Source: Schistosoma haematobium
Taxonomy: Eukaryota; Platyhelminthes; Trematoda; Strigeidida; Schistosomatidae
NCBI RefSeq assembly: GCF_000699445.3
Contig: NC_067195.1
Span: 20,909,287 to 20,973,286, forward strand
DNA: 64,000 bases
Direction of reading: 5' to 3'
Shown: positions 10,211 to 22,190 of the stretch, one piece after another
How the letters are laid out: each line of letters begins with the position of its first letter
How positions within the stretch are numbered: position 1 is the stretch's first letter
The notes under the pieces: generated by a model
Told to the model about the DNA's origin: nothing
Seen by the model: the letters and a program-made list of their open reading frames with translations, nothing else
Database searches by the model: none
Position numbers and translations under genes: made by a program

Positions 10211-11810
10211 TCGATTTACATATATTCAAATTTACTTTTTCGACAACAAACTATCGCTCTAGGTAACTAGCTATCGTAACTGTTACTGCTACTACTGTCA
10301 CCATTGTTGAGGAGCATCATATGATGTTTTTCTAGAGATTACAGACCTCCAAAGATGGCTTCGGGACATAACTCAAGTGTCACGAAACTTTTGAACACAG
10401 TACGTATATAAACTGGTATTCTTCATCGTAAAAGTAAACGATCTGCATCTAGGAAGTTCCATATTCTTCAAGTGAGTCAGTAATGGCCATTCTGATAGGC
10501 TCACATAGATGAATATTTAGTTGCCCATTAACTTCTGATGTGAAAAGTGCATTATTTGGTATCTGGAGTAGCCTTGAATTTCTTCAAGATGCGAAATGCA
10601 TTGCACAAGTCTCTCAATATAGTTTTTGGGTCACTATCTTTATTATTTTTAAAAACGACAATTTACAACAGTCGTTATATGAGCTTCTTTCAGCTAACAA
10701 AGCAAGGAGATACTAGAAGCTCTACAACTGTGTGAAAGATTAGTTCGTGACAATTAAAATTATTCTCAAAGATTTGGTGATTTTAGAACAACAATGTGTT
10801 CGTTTTAGACAGTCAAAAATGTAAAGCAGCTTATTAATAACACTGTGCAAACAAGCACATCACTTGAACAGACTTCCACTACAATCGTAGCTAATGAATG
10901 AAGATTTAAGTTCTTCAGCACATCCAGACTTACAGTCATTTTCTAAGTTATGTGTGATAAGACGGACTTCTAAGGTTTGAAAATAGGCTGATTATCGGGG
11001 CTCGTTGAGCCTCAGTGATGTACAAATCGAAAATTTGTATCCATCCCGTAAGCGCCCACTTGAATGCGGAATCTAATAAGATGAAATGCTATTCATTCAA
11101 TCACAGTGACTGTCAATCTATCATCGATGGATGACAGTGGATATTATATCTCTCCACATTAGACTACAGCAGACGCGTTAGTGTTTAGCTCCTGTTTTCA
11201 TCTTCAAACTGATAGAACAATATAATGTTGACGAAATAAATGTTAAATTTGACTTCGTACATATTCTGTGGACATGCTCCGTTGATAGCAAGGTAGATGT
11301 GAAAACGTGAATAAGAAAGCGTCTTAGTAGTATATATTTCGGATATTCGATAATCTAGATGATAGGTAAATAATAAGGAGAGATCCATCCGAACTGGAGT
11401 GGCAGAAATGGCCTACTTGACTTTTCGGGAGGTGGTTCAACATTTATATTAAGAAAAAAGAAGCAGGCGAGACACATATGACGAGAAGTACCCTAAAAAT
11501 AAACATGCATAAATAGGCTGACAAGGAAGAATAGGTTTATAAATAATGACTTAGAACGACAACATAACTTTGTACAAAGGTCGGAACAATATAGGTAGGC
11601 GTGTGATCACAAAGAAAGTACGACAACTGGTCCCAACAGAATATTGGAATTTAATGGAAAGATAACATGCACGCTAAACGGATGAATTTATAACGCTGAA
11701 ATATCGTCCCTAAAATACAAAGTGTATTGACTATATATGTCTGTGGTGAGCGGCATGATATTATGAGCGAAGTAATACCCGTATAATAAAATTAATAAGA
11801 TTGATTTCAG
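10211..11810. other. Intergenic, nothing recognised
   Basis: AT-rich spacer. Short ORFs are present but lack protein-family motifs, splice-supported structure or similarity to other parts of the window. Confidence 0.4.
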
Positions 11811-11814
11811 TTGC

Positions 11815-12262
11815 TATTCATTCTCTTCATGTCTGCTTCTAGTTCTCGACGCAGTGTGTTGGTCTCACTCTTTTCCGTTTCCCTTCTGAGCAAGCGGTTA
11901 CCTCGTGTTGAAGTTTGATGATTTCCTCAATGTGTGGCCTGTTCACTTCCAACGTCTCTTCCTAATTTCCTCTTCCGCCGGAAAGTGATTTGTTCTCTCC
12001 CAAATTAGGCCGTTGCTGATTGTATTCAGCCAACGGACACTGAGTATCTTATGTAGACAACTGCTTAAAAATACTTGTACCTTTTTGATAATGGTTGTGG
12101 TAGTTCTCCAAGTTTTATCCCCGTAGTAGTAGAACTGTCTCGGCGTTCGTGTTAAAGATTGTGACTTTGATATTGGTTGACAGATTTTTGAGTTTCATAT
12201 GGTGTTCACTTGTAGAAATGTAGTACTTGCTCTGCCAATCCTCGAAGTCGATCTAAAACGAA
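11815..12262 (-). mobile_element. RTE-like LINE, 3' terminal fragment
   Basis: Minus-strand translation in broken frames recalls the C-terminal end of schistosome RTE reverse transcriptases: ARIG(K/R)A.., an FLQV-type segment, NSK, then a Lys/Arg-rich tail (EGKRKR, RPTHC) and a TLRRELEADMKRMN-like end. Several stops and frameshifts show decay. It resembles the end of the larger fragment at 15095-16425 and is a separate copy. Confidence 0.6.
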
Positions 12263-12734
12263 TGTTCAAAAGCTCACCAAAACTAATATATTTGTTTAAA
12301 CCAAATAAGTTGGTAAATATGATATTGTTTGAGGACGTCCAAATTCAAGGAATCAGATAAACCAAACCGACAAAGTTAATGTCATATCTTAACTTTCGGG
12401 CTTCAGAAGACAGGTTTATAACTCTAAACCAAACAATACCAAGGCCGAGTGAATTACGCAACCAAACGGAAGTCAACTGATCATAATTGCAAACCTACCA
12501 GAATGGCTTTTACCTTAATGCTAAAGACGAATTCATCCCAAACCTTCATTATCACGGTTTACCTGAGTCCAGAGACAAAGAGACAACCAAAAAGGAAAAT
12601 TGAACAAGTTAATTTCAAGGATTGTTTTCAACAGGTACATCAAATATCTGTTGAAAAGTGCAGTATTTACGACAATAATTTTTAACCAGTTAAATGTTTC
12701 AAGGTTCTCACGCAACATACTGTTTCCATAGCAC

Positions 12735-12880
12735 TGTAGGGCCAGTGAAATGTCACTGAGCCCTAGCCAAATCATCCGGCGGTTGGGTCACTGAATATCG
12801 AACAATTCATCGATCCCCATCTAGGTCAAGGACAGCCGACGCGCATAAGTCAATCGTATGCCATGGGCTTGCCCATGCGG
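12735..12880 (+). repeat. Dispersed repeat, copy A (inverted partner at 14500)
   Basis: The sequence from CTGTAGGGCCAGTGAAATGTC onward matches the reverse complement of 14500-14685 over most of its length, at roughly 75% identity by eye. Shared landmarks include GACCCAAC, TGATTTGGCTA and ATGCGCGT. The family is unknown and no ORF is evident. Confidence 0.6.
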
Positions 12881-14499
12881 TGATGGTATCACTATACTCT
12901 CTGTACTCATTCTTATTAATATATTTCCATGATAACCTCCTTTGTGTTATACGGTCTTGAAAGCAGCCATAGTACCTTGATACGTCGAATGGGTAATCTA
13001 TGTTAGATGATGACCGTGAGGTGTGAGTTCGAAGTTAGCTCTTAGTCAAAACATCTCTGTCTTATTCGAGTAGCTCGTTAATCATTCGACATGGATAATA
13101 TACATTGGTGATCTACAGTACATTTGTGGAACGGATAGAATCTTGATACATAAATATCTTGCATAGATACGAAAAGAATAGAATTAAAATATGTTCAGTA
13201 AGTGATTGACTGTCTTTTTGTGGAGTTCCACAGCCTTAATTAACTTATCCGTGTTAGATATCCTTGGCGTTGACTATTTTCACTAGCTGTGCAACACCAA
13301 GTGATCAGTATTTTATGATCAGAATAGGTGATAATTTAACCAGGGCTCAGAGTTATTTCCCCATGTTCACGAGTTCAATAATATTGACTACCGCAAACGA
13401 AGTCATTTAGTCGTATTTTATATACAAAATGTTTTAAGATGGTTTATTCTGCAAAAAGATAAAGCCAGAACTGTCTCTCCAAAGCATAAAATTGTTGATT
13501 ACAGGCTACGACAAATTATATCAGGAACCCCGAACAAGTCAGCCACCTCTTCGTGATCTTCAGGAATACCGCTTCAATAATAGTCCATTTCAATTGCTTA
13601 CGCTATGTTGTCAATTACTTTGATACTCAATGCTCCGTTAGCTGCCAAAATAAACGGACTCTGCACTGTGACCCCTATCGTTACTGAAGGTCTGTGGGAC
13701 ACCAAGGTGGAAAATTTATTCCTATGTATGTGCTCAATCTATGGGTTCTTCTAAATAATCTTTCAGAGCACTTTAACTTGCAGCGTGTCTGATTGTGGGT
13801 AAAACTGTTTGATGGAGGCAAATGGTTCAATAATATCAGTGACGATATGGTCATATCTATAAATCAATTCAGTAAAATAACGGAAATGAGCTTTAGCATC
13901 TTCGTGGATTACAACCGCTTGACAAGTAAGACCTGTCTTAGGTCATCATTGAACAGTATGAAAAATAATGGACTCCACAAATCTATCACCAACTAGTTTA
14001 GTAATGCCAGTTATGTGTTCGTAAGACGTGTTGACAGATTTATGTTTTCCAGTCTAATTATCACAATTGTAATATCATTGAAGAGTATATCAAAGAAAAC
14101 TGGATAAGGTTAATCAATAACATCTCTAAATTCACACTTCCTAAAATCGGTTATGATTATATAGTCACGTAGCCACCTGCATAGAAAACTGATATAATGT
14201 GAATGTTTATCTTCTGATGCCATGGGTACGAGCAATTCACTACTATATGCATGAGCGGAAATCAAGTGTAGTACTTGATTGATATGTAGATCACCAACGT
14301 AGACGGTCTATGTCGAAAATGATTGCAGGCCTACTCGAGTTAGACGTGAATGGTGTGACAAACTAGCTAACATCGAATTCACACCTCATGGTCAGCACCT
14401 TACGTGGACTACCCCATTGACGTACCAGGGTACCATAGATGCTTTGAAGACTGTACAACACAGAGGACGTCGTTACAGAAATATATTAGTTAAAGTAGA
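12881..14499. other. Intergenic, nothing recognised
   Basis: AT-rich sequence with short unsupported ORFs. Parts of 14300-14480 look like decayed repeat, but no family could be named. Confidence 0.35.
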
Positions 14500-14685
14500 T
14501 TCAAGCGAAAGTGAGACCACTGCCGCATGGGCCAGTACATGGTACACGATTCACTGATGCGCGTTGGTTGTCACTGACCTTGACAAGGATCGATGATTTG
14601 CTCGATATCCAATGACCCAACTGCCAGATGATTTGGCTATGGCTTAGTGACATTTCGCCGGCCCTACAGATAAAGCCCTGAGATA
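14500..14685 (-). repeat. Dispersed repeat, copy B (inverted partner at 12735)
   Basis: This is the reverse-oriented relative of 12735-12880, ending in CCGGCCCTACAG. Together the two copies form a diverged inverted pair about 1.7 kb apart. The function is unknown. Confidence 0.6.
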
Positions 14686-15094
14686 TCTGAGATACATTGT
14701 GCAATTCGAAAGCAAGTCGGAGAGATTTAAATGATCTGATTAGATTGGTGGCTGCTATTTTAGGAATATAGCCGTATCCTATGAGTAACCGTATATTTCA
14801 CATGATTCGTCTTTGAAGTACGTTTATATCACATCCTAAAAATTAAAGAACCTTGAACATATAGAATAAGATACCTAACGTAATAACATATTTCTTCAAT
14901 CTACTCTAATTGATTCGACTTACGCCTGTTAGTTCTCCAAGCTTTAGCTCCGCACATTCTAACTTTCTGTGATAAATAGAAGTACTTAAATCATTGTACG
15001 AACTAGGAATCCCTGAAATAACACAATGTAAGTGAGGTAGAACGTGATGAGCACAAACGAACGTATTGTATTTAGGATTCAAAATCATTAGTTC

Positions 15095-16425
15095 ACACGA
15101 ACACTACAGTTTGATATTGGTTGCCTGTTGTTTTGAGTTCCATATGTCCTCCACTTGTAACAATGTAGCCCTTATTTTGCCAATCCTTGCCTTAACGAGA
15201 AGTATCAGATATTTCTCGTTTATCGAGGATGCTCTTCAGGTACGTGAATCGTATAAACTCTTCCGCAGTTTTCCCAACAAATATGATTGCGCTTGTGTTC
15301 TCTGTGCTATATTTGAGAATCTTGGATTTTCTCCTGCGTATGTTCAGGCTTACTGATGCAGAGGCTGTTGCTAGAGTAGTTTTCGTCATCTGCACTTTTT
15401 CGCGTGTATAGGATGGGAGGGCCAGGTCATCTGCGAAGTTCGAATCTTCTGATTGATTGCGAGCTGTCCATTGTATTCCGTGTTTCCTCTCAGGTGTCCT
15501 GATCTTCATAATCCAATCGACCACTGGAAGAAAGAGGAAGGGGGAGAGTAGACAGCCTTGTCTGACTCTGGCCCTTACTTAAAATGAATCTATCAGCTGT
15601 CGTCCATGAACTATTTCGCACTGTAGTTCGTCGTACAAGTTCCGGACAATCTTCTTAGGTACTCCATAGTGTCGAAGAAGTTCCCATAATGTTCTCCTGT
15701 TCACACTATCCAATGCTTTTTCATATTCAAGGAAGTCGATGTGTAGTGACGAGCCTTATTCGATTGATTGTCCAACGATGATCCGTAGTGTGGTGATTTG
15801 GTCTGTGCTCGACCGGTTTTTACGGAACCCAGCCTGTTGAGCTCGAGGTTGGGCATCTACTGCGTCTTTCATCCGGTTGAGCAACACTATTAAAACCTTT
15901 CCTGGTACTGACAGCGGTGTGATGTCTCTGTAGTTCTCAAATTTGCTCAGATCCCCTTTCTTTGGTATTTTGATGAGGCGTCCTTCTTTTCAGTCTGTCG
16001 GCACTTATTCTTCCTCCAAAATCTTCGTGAATAGAAAGTTAAGCATGTTTGTAGCTAATTTTATATCTGACTTCAGAGCTTCAGCTAGCATGAGGTCAAG
16101 TCCTGCTGACTTCCCTCCCTTGAATTTTCTGATGGCCACCCTGATTTCCTCCATCGTTTGTGGAGTGACATCTATAAGAAGCTCTGTGGGTGCTGCTTCG
16201 ATGTCCGGTGTATTAAATGGAGCTGGTCTATTCAAGAGTTCCTCAAAGTATTCCACCCATTTTTTTCTGTTTTTTGGATCTCGGTGATTGTCTTGCCTTC
16301 TTTGTCTTTGAACTGTCCCTCTGGTTTACTGTGCTTCCTCGCTAGTTTATTCGTCTTTGCATATTTCCTTCTCTTGAAGCTTTTCCCACATATTTCAGTT
16401 TGTCAGCTTCAGCAATGAAACACCG
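15095..16425 (-). mobile_element. RTE-like LINE (SR2/Perere type), RT-domain fragment, degenerate
   Basis: Reading the minus strand gives, in order, an EGKTITEIQKTEKKWVEYFEEL segment, IRKFKGGKSAGLD (the pre-RT SGKAAGPD motif), a WIMKIRTPERKHGIQW segment, FADDLALPSYT (the catalytic box, YADD-like) and LNIRRRKSKIL, then FTYLKSILDKREI. This order is typical of RTE-clade reverse transcriptases. It is 5'-truncated (no endonuclease) and has stops and frameshifts between blocks, so it is a dead copy. Confidence 0.8.
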
Positions 16426-16429
16426 ACTT

Positions 16430-16720
16430 GTTGACCGGACCAATGATACTTAAACAAGTACGAGCAGCGTGATGTCAGCTTAGAGTTCTTATTGGTCGTC
16501 CACTCTAGGATCTTATCGCCTAACCCGGCCGGTTGAGTCTAGAACGCCGATATCAGCCTCTGCTATATGAGTCACGTATCCCAGACACACACAGCTTGTA
16601 TACAGCCAAATCAAGCCACACCGTATCATAAAATAGAAAATAACAATTATACAAGGTCAGACCCAAAGTGGCTGTGATTTAGGAATAAGCAACTTAACCC
16701 ATTATGGGTGGCGCACTTAT
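16430..16720. repeat. Dispersed repeat family R1, copy 1
   Basis: This ~290-bp block shares ordered landmarks with 57080-57380: TTGAGTC(T/C)AGAACRCC, CAGACA, ACC.TA.CATAAAATAG.AAATAACA and AAAGTGGCTGTGA. It shares the first part, reversed, with 47930-48020. It abuts the truncated 5' side of the RTE fragment but occurs elsewhere without it, so it is a separate repeat. Confidence 0.6.
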
Positions 16721-18879
16721 TCAGTCGTGAAATGCAAAGACGTAAGTGTTTTCAAGTATATAAAACAATACTAGCTACTTTCAATACTCTGACGACACTT
16801 TAAGTTATTTTACGATTTCGTTGATTTATATGTTTGATTCCCCGTTCTGGTATCTCATGAGACTATTATCATTACTTTCGTTTCTGTTCCTAATATTTGT
16901 TTAGTTTTTTAACGGTTGTGTAGATTCCCACTGACTCAGGTTTATTCCACTCGGTCACAGGACTGTTATGACTGCCTTTGTTTTTAGATTGTCAAGGTTT
17001 TTTTAAATCGGCTGTAACGGGAGGAGTAAAATTCCTTTTTCTGTTTATCGGGAACGTGTGTTTTTACAGAAAGCAATGGTTACCCATCGCCTAAGGGAAC
17101 TGAATTGATGTGCTTACTGTGGGCGTTCCTTGACTAGCAGGCCCACTGTTTGTCACCCGCCACATTTATTCACAGAAATTTCTGTTATACAAACCTTTTG
17201 ATCACACAGAATGGAGATGTTATTTGCCAAGGTATTTTGTGTGGTTTATACTTATTAGCGTTACCGTTAGGAACTTACCAAACCGAACTATTTAGTTGTA
17301 AATTTACAAGTGCATAAAGTTCCACCGGATAAGATAAGGGATCAGTTCAGACATTACACCTAACGTGCATTATTTTGTAACGACTTCTATGGATAAAGTC
17401 GTTATGCAATACAGTTCAACCTTCAAGATAAGTTTATAAAAGTGAAGGAACTTACGATTATAAAATTTGATTGTTAGGTTACTCATTACCTAGTGCCTAT
17501 AGATAGCGTGTATAGACCAGTAATTTCAGACGCCAACGTGCTTTTCTTTCTTAGATGAATTTATTTTTATCTGATCACTATAAGTGTTGAGTTGACACTC
17601 CATGTACTTATGCGTACTCACTACGACAAGGGATTCGTTCATTGCTTTAGCAGTTGTGTTAGTTTTTCATTACCAATTATTACATCACTGCGATGTCTAA
17701 CGTTTCGTACACTAAACGTTGATACTTTTAGTTGGAATATTTTTTTCTTACAATTTGCCGTTTACTAGCTTTGTCTTTGAGCTCACCTTAATTTTCCTAG
17801 CCGGTAGGTACCCGATGTTTTATCTATAGAAGTGGCCAGACCTGTGGCCGAACAATTCTTCTTTCAGATTATTTAGCATAACATTTGAAGCTTTGAGTTA
17901 TCTATTCAGGCACACTACGTTTTCAACGTTCAATATTTATAGAAAAAATAATGCTTACACAAAATAAGAAAGGGAATAAATATTAGAGGCGTGTTTTGAC
18001 ACTACTCAGATGTTTTCGGCCAACTCCTAGCCAGTCAGTCCAGGTTGTTACCAGCTCTTGAGAACTATTCAGATTGCGAGCATATCCAGTAAAAATTACT
18101 ATCTCACCATTCGGTGCCTTTTGGACAGGCCTAAGCTACTGTTTTTCTGAGTTGTTAGTCTTGAAATGTCAGGTTGCTACCCAGACTGATGTCAGATTGT
18201 ACCTTGGCAGCCGGGTTTAGCAAGCCAGCAAATCAACATGATTCATTAATAGAACTTGATCATTGTAATCCTTATGCACAGCCCTCCCTATTTAGCGACT
18301 TCCGAAATATTACTGCAAGACAGTGATGTGAAGCTGTGAGGGGAATTAACTATTTAGTGTCCCTGTATATGATTCCTATTAGATCGCATGATGTTTGCTA
18401 TCGAAACACACATACCACTAATCCGTCCAGATAACAGGGCTCAGACGCATCCGAATAGTCTAGCTTGTCCCGTCATTGTGCCGCTGATCCCTTTTTCCGT
18501 CCGTCGATTTTACGTGAACTCATAATCTCTTTAAACATGAGAGACCATCTGTCTCGATCAACGACTGTACGATTGTACGTGTACAAAATTCATTCTCGTA
18601 GTTGACTCACTTAATTCTGTTACTCACCAATGTGATTTAACTATATACGAGGACTAGTGGCATGTGTATTTCGACAGCAAACATCATGCGATCTATTTGG
18701 AGTCAGATGCAGGATCACTAAATGTGTCGAGCCCGTCGATAACACGATTTATAGACTGGAAACGATCCGTTTATTGATTTGTACAAAGTCATTTATATCT
18801 GAAAGGGAGTTTAACAATTTTAAGAGTTGTCTTTTCTGTCTAACTCTATGAGAAAGATATGCTCAACGAAAGGCTCAAA
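16721..18879. other. Intergenic, possibly including ORF1 of the CR1-like element at its right end
   Basis: No coding feature is supported. The right part (about 18500-18880) may belong to the 5' region of the CR1-like element that follows, but the reading is too broken to place an element start. Confidence 0.3.
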
Positions 18880-19253
18880 AACTGACTCTGCATGTATTGA
18901 GACTAGCCAAGAAGGATGGTGATACTAGACCCTGTCTAATGAAGATAACCTTCCCATCCCCCACATGGCGGCTGCAACTCTGGAAGCTTTTCGTGCCAAC
19001 AGACGTCGACTGCCACCTGGAATCCACATGCACCCGGATAGACCATACGAAGCTAGGACTAAACACAAAGGCAAGTTGGAGCTGACCATTCCACTTGTGA
19101 ACTGTCTAGACGATAAAAAAACGTGTAAATGGCAGGGCCTACCACCTCGGCAACCCTCATATAGGTGGGCTACCTGCCTATTCACGTAAAGCTCATACAG
19201 ACAAACAGGAAGAAGCTCACGCGTTCCAAATTGAAGGCCTAAACTGCTTATAT

Positions 19254-19934
19254 TTGAACGCCGCGAGTCTACCAAACAAAATGGATGAACTACGTGAACT
19301 TAGCAATGCTAATAAGGCCCATCTGATAGGAATATCTGAAACCTGGATATCTTCTCAGTTCTCGGACCATGAGTTAGCATTGCCTTGGATGTCTTTGTTC
19401 CGCAATGATAGAAAATCAGGATATGGGGGCGGAGTAGCTGTTTACATACGTTCTTGCTTGGAGGTGCATCAAGTTCATAACCTCGAGTTTAACAATCTTG
19501 AGGAATCCATATGGTGCTCTGTAAGAATGTCCAGTACTTCGAGGTGTCTAGTCGGAGTCATTTACAGGAAGCCAACTGCCGACATCGAGTACGATAGTCG
19601 TATGCTGGAAGGACTATCCCGCTCCACCCGTCTCGGTTTCACACGCATCCTGATTCTAGGGGACTTTAATCTCCCTAGAGTCAACTTCGCGGAACACACG
19701 TATACTGCAGGCGACAACTCAATTGAAGCTCGGTTCTTCAACCTCATCGATGACTTGGGATTGTACGAAAATGTGGGGTCGGCAACTCGTTGGAGCAACA
19801 GTCAGACGCCATCGCACTTAGACTGTGTATTCACAAACGAAGAATTTCCAGTTGAAAACCTTGCAATCCTGGTTCCGCTGGGGAAAACGATCACGCCGCT
19901 AAAGCTTTCATTTTTGTCAGCAAAACTGAGCTAA
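19254..19934 (+). pseudogene. CR1-like ORF2, endonuclease domain
   Basis: The segment encodes an exonuclease-endonuclease-phosphatase-fold (APE-type) domain of a LINE, which nicks target DNA. Visible motifs are GISETW near residue 26, GGGVAVYIR, LVGVIYRKP, the catalytic-type LILGDFNLP and a distal SHLDCVFTN. The frame is lost after residue ~205, where copy 1 has four G where copy 2 has five, so the last residues listed for this frame are out of register. It continues into the RT segment in another frame. Confidence 0.85.
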
Positions 19935-20038
19935 TATATCCCACCAACAACATGTGCTGGAATTTCGAACGGTCGAATGTGTCAGCTCTACACGACTATC
20001 TACAACAGGTGGCTTAGGATGTTCACCCCCAACAAGAT

Positions 20039-21423
20039 GTGGACGGTCATTGGGACTTCTTACTGCAAACGCTCTTATGTGCTATAAAGCAGTCAGTTCA
20101 TCAAACCGTTCCCAAAGGCTACAAGCAACCTGCAATCATTAAAAACCGCACTTTTCGCCTGCTAAGCTACAAAAGGCACTGTTGGGCAGAATACAAACGA
20201 ACTGACAACGACGGAGCGCACAGGCAATATAAACATATCAGGAACATATGCACGAAGGCTATAAGAGAAGATAGGCTTCAGTATCAGACAAAGCTTATGG
20301 ACAAATCTTCCTGTAATCCTAAAAGCTTATTCCGTTATGCAGCCTCTCTGCGTCAAGCCAAAACTGGAGTTTCCCAACTGCTAGGTCCTGACGGCTCGAC
20401 CAATAACGATGGCGGCACCGCTAACCTTCTGGCTGAACATTACTCCCAGACATTTCAACCGACCGACACTAACTTTACTGATGACAGTTTCGTTTGCAAT
20501 TCCACAGGACTTTCCGAAGTGAACCTAAGCGCTGACTTGGTGTTCCAGAAACTGCAGCACTTTAGATTAGACACTTCTCCTGGCCCGGATATGGTTCATT
20601 CGGCCATACTGAGGGAAGCAGCCTCAATCTTGGCAACGCCGCTTAGCGTGATGTTCTCACACTCGCTAAGTCTAGGAAAACTACCGGAAACTTGGAAACT
20701 GGCTCACATCATGCCAATTTTCAAAGGACGTCGACGCAGCGAACCTTCAAGTTACCGACCGGTGGCTCTTCTCTCAATAACCTCAAAAATCATGGAGTCC
20801 CTGATATGCGGTGGTATAAATGACTATTTACTATCCTCAAATTTCTTCTCACCCCAACAGTATGGTTTCAGGAAGGGGTACTTTGTAATATCAACCTGCT
20901 GACTGCGGTGGACAGATAGACAAGCATCATCGATCACAAGGGGAAGGTTGATATCATCTACCTAGATTTCTCAAAAGCTTTTGATAAGGTTAACCATACA
21001 TGTCTTATCAATAAGCTCAAACAATTGGGTATCAGACCACCTCTAATCGATTGGCTTACTTCATACCTAAAAAATCGACACTTTAAGGTTAGGGTTATTT
21101 TCGCTTTATCTCAGGCTATGGAATGTCCTAGTGGGGTCCCCCAGGGCTCAGTACTAGGACCTCTTCTCTTCTTGATCTACACAAATGATCTTCCTCAACA
21201 GGTAACGTCAGACTTATTACTTTTTGCCGACGACGTGAAACTTTGGAGAGAGATACGCAACCAAGACGATATACAGGCACTTCAGGAGGATCTGACTCGA
21301 CTTCAAAGTTGGGCAGACGATAATGGACTTGCCTTTAACACTTCAGAGTGTAAAGTAGTCCATCTGCGACATGTCGCAGACTACAGTTATAACTTAGGTA
21401 CCTCCTCTCTAGTAGTATCCTAG
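20039..21423 (+). pseudogene. CR1-like ORF2, reverse transcriptase domain (broken)
   Basis: The finger and palm region is recognisable: TSPGPDMVHSAIL, the W.LAHIMPIFK motif, YRPVALLSITSK, QYGFRKG, then in another frame IIYLDFSKAFDKVNH (motif A) and PQGSVLGPLLFLIYTNDLP. LLLFADDVKLW contains the catalytic ADD. A frameshift with TGA near 20900, a TGG-to-TAG type stop just after it, and a TAG at 21421 break the frame. The enzyme would not be made as one polypeptide. Confidence 0.88.
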
Positions 21424-21447
21424 GTCGAAAAAGATTTAGGAGTCCTG

Positions 21448-22031
21448 GTGCCCCATGATTTGAAGTCTTACGCTAACTGTGACAAAAATGCCTTCCGAGC
21501 AAACCTTGCACTGGTAACGTTGAAGCGCATTTTTGGACAGTTTGACGGACGAACTTTCCATACAATCTTCAATAGTTTCATCCGTCCCCATTTAGAGTAC
21601 GGAAACATAGTATTTTCCCCTCGCTCCAAAAGGCTAAGGACACTGTGGATCGTATCCAACGGCGAGCCACGAAATCACTTCGAGGACTCAAATTTAGACC
21701 TTATGAAGAGTGCCTCCAGTCACTTAACCTTTACACATTAGAGTATAGGCGTCTTAGAGGTGATTTATTAATGGCTTATAGTATTCTTAACACTTCTGGT
21801 CATCCTCTTAAACACCTACTTAAGCTTAGTTCGAATAATAATCTAAGGGGTAACACCCAGAAACTGGAAACACAACATAGCAAGACGGACTGTAGACACA
21901 GCTTCTACTTCTTAAGAGTTGTCAAATGCTGGAATTCGCTGCCGGCCGGGCTAGTCCAAGCGACTTCTCAGGAGTACTTCAAGAGGCAACTTGACCTATT
22001 CTTAAGGACCAAAGACAGCATCACACTATGA
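21448..22031 (+). pseudogene. CR1-like ORF2, C-terminal part
   Basis: The post-RT region typical of CR1/Jockey LINEs is visible: IRPHLEYGNIVFSP, then in another frame after ~21640 DRIQRRATKSLRGLKF, LNLYTLEYRRLRGDL, and the family ending CWNSLPAGLV and FKRQLDLFL. The stop is at 22029. The frame change near 21640 is a one-base loss shared exactly with the second copy. Confidence 0.82.
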
Positions 22032-22190
22032 TTTACCAATTTCTTTTCCTCTTTTATTGTTAACATACCTAGGTTCCTGCCTGGAGGATTTGGTGATCCC
22101 CTGCTACTAGACACGGAAGCCTGTTAAGCGAAAGCTTCTTCCATTCCGTCCACAACCATTTGAACCATTTGAACCATTTGATGGTTCACT

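Larger units (their letters stand above)
18880..22190 (+). mobile_element. CR1-like non-LTR retrotransposon, copy 1 (inactive)
   Basis: An ORF1 remnant (about 18897-19190) is followed by an ORF2 in pieces: apurinic-type endonuclease (19254-19934), reverse transcriptase (20039-21423) and a C-terminal part (to 22031). The 3' end carries three copies of a 9-bp AACCATTTG-type unit (about 22155-22185), a tail style expected of CR1-like elements. ORF2 is broken by a 1-nt loss in a G run near 19882, a TAG near 20010, a frameshift and TGA near 20900, an in-frame TAG at 21421 and a frameshift near 21640. The true 5' end is not defined. It is closely paired with the copy at 23946. Confidence 0.85.
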
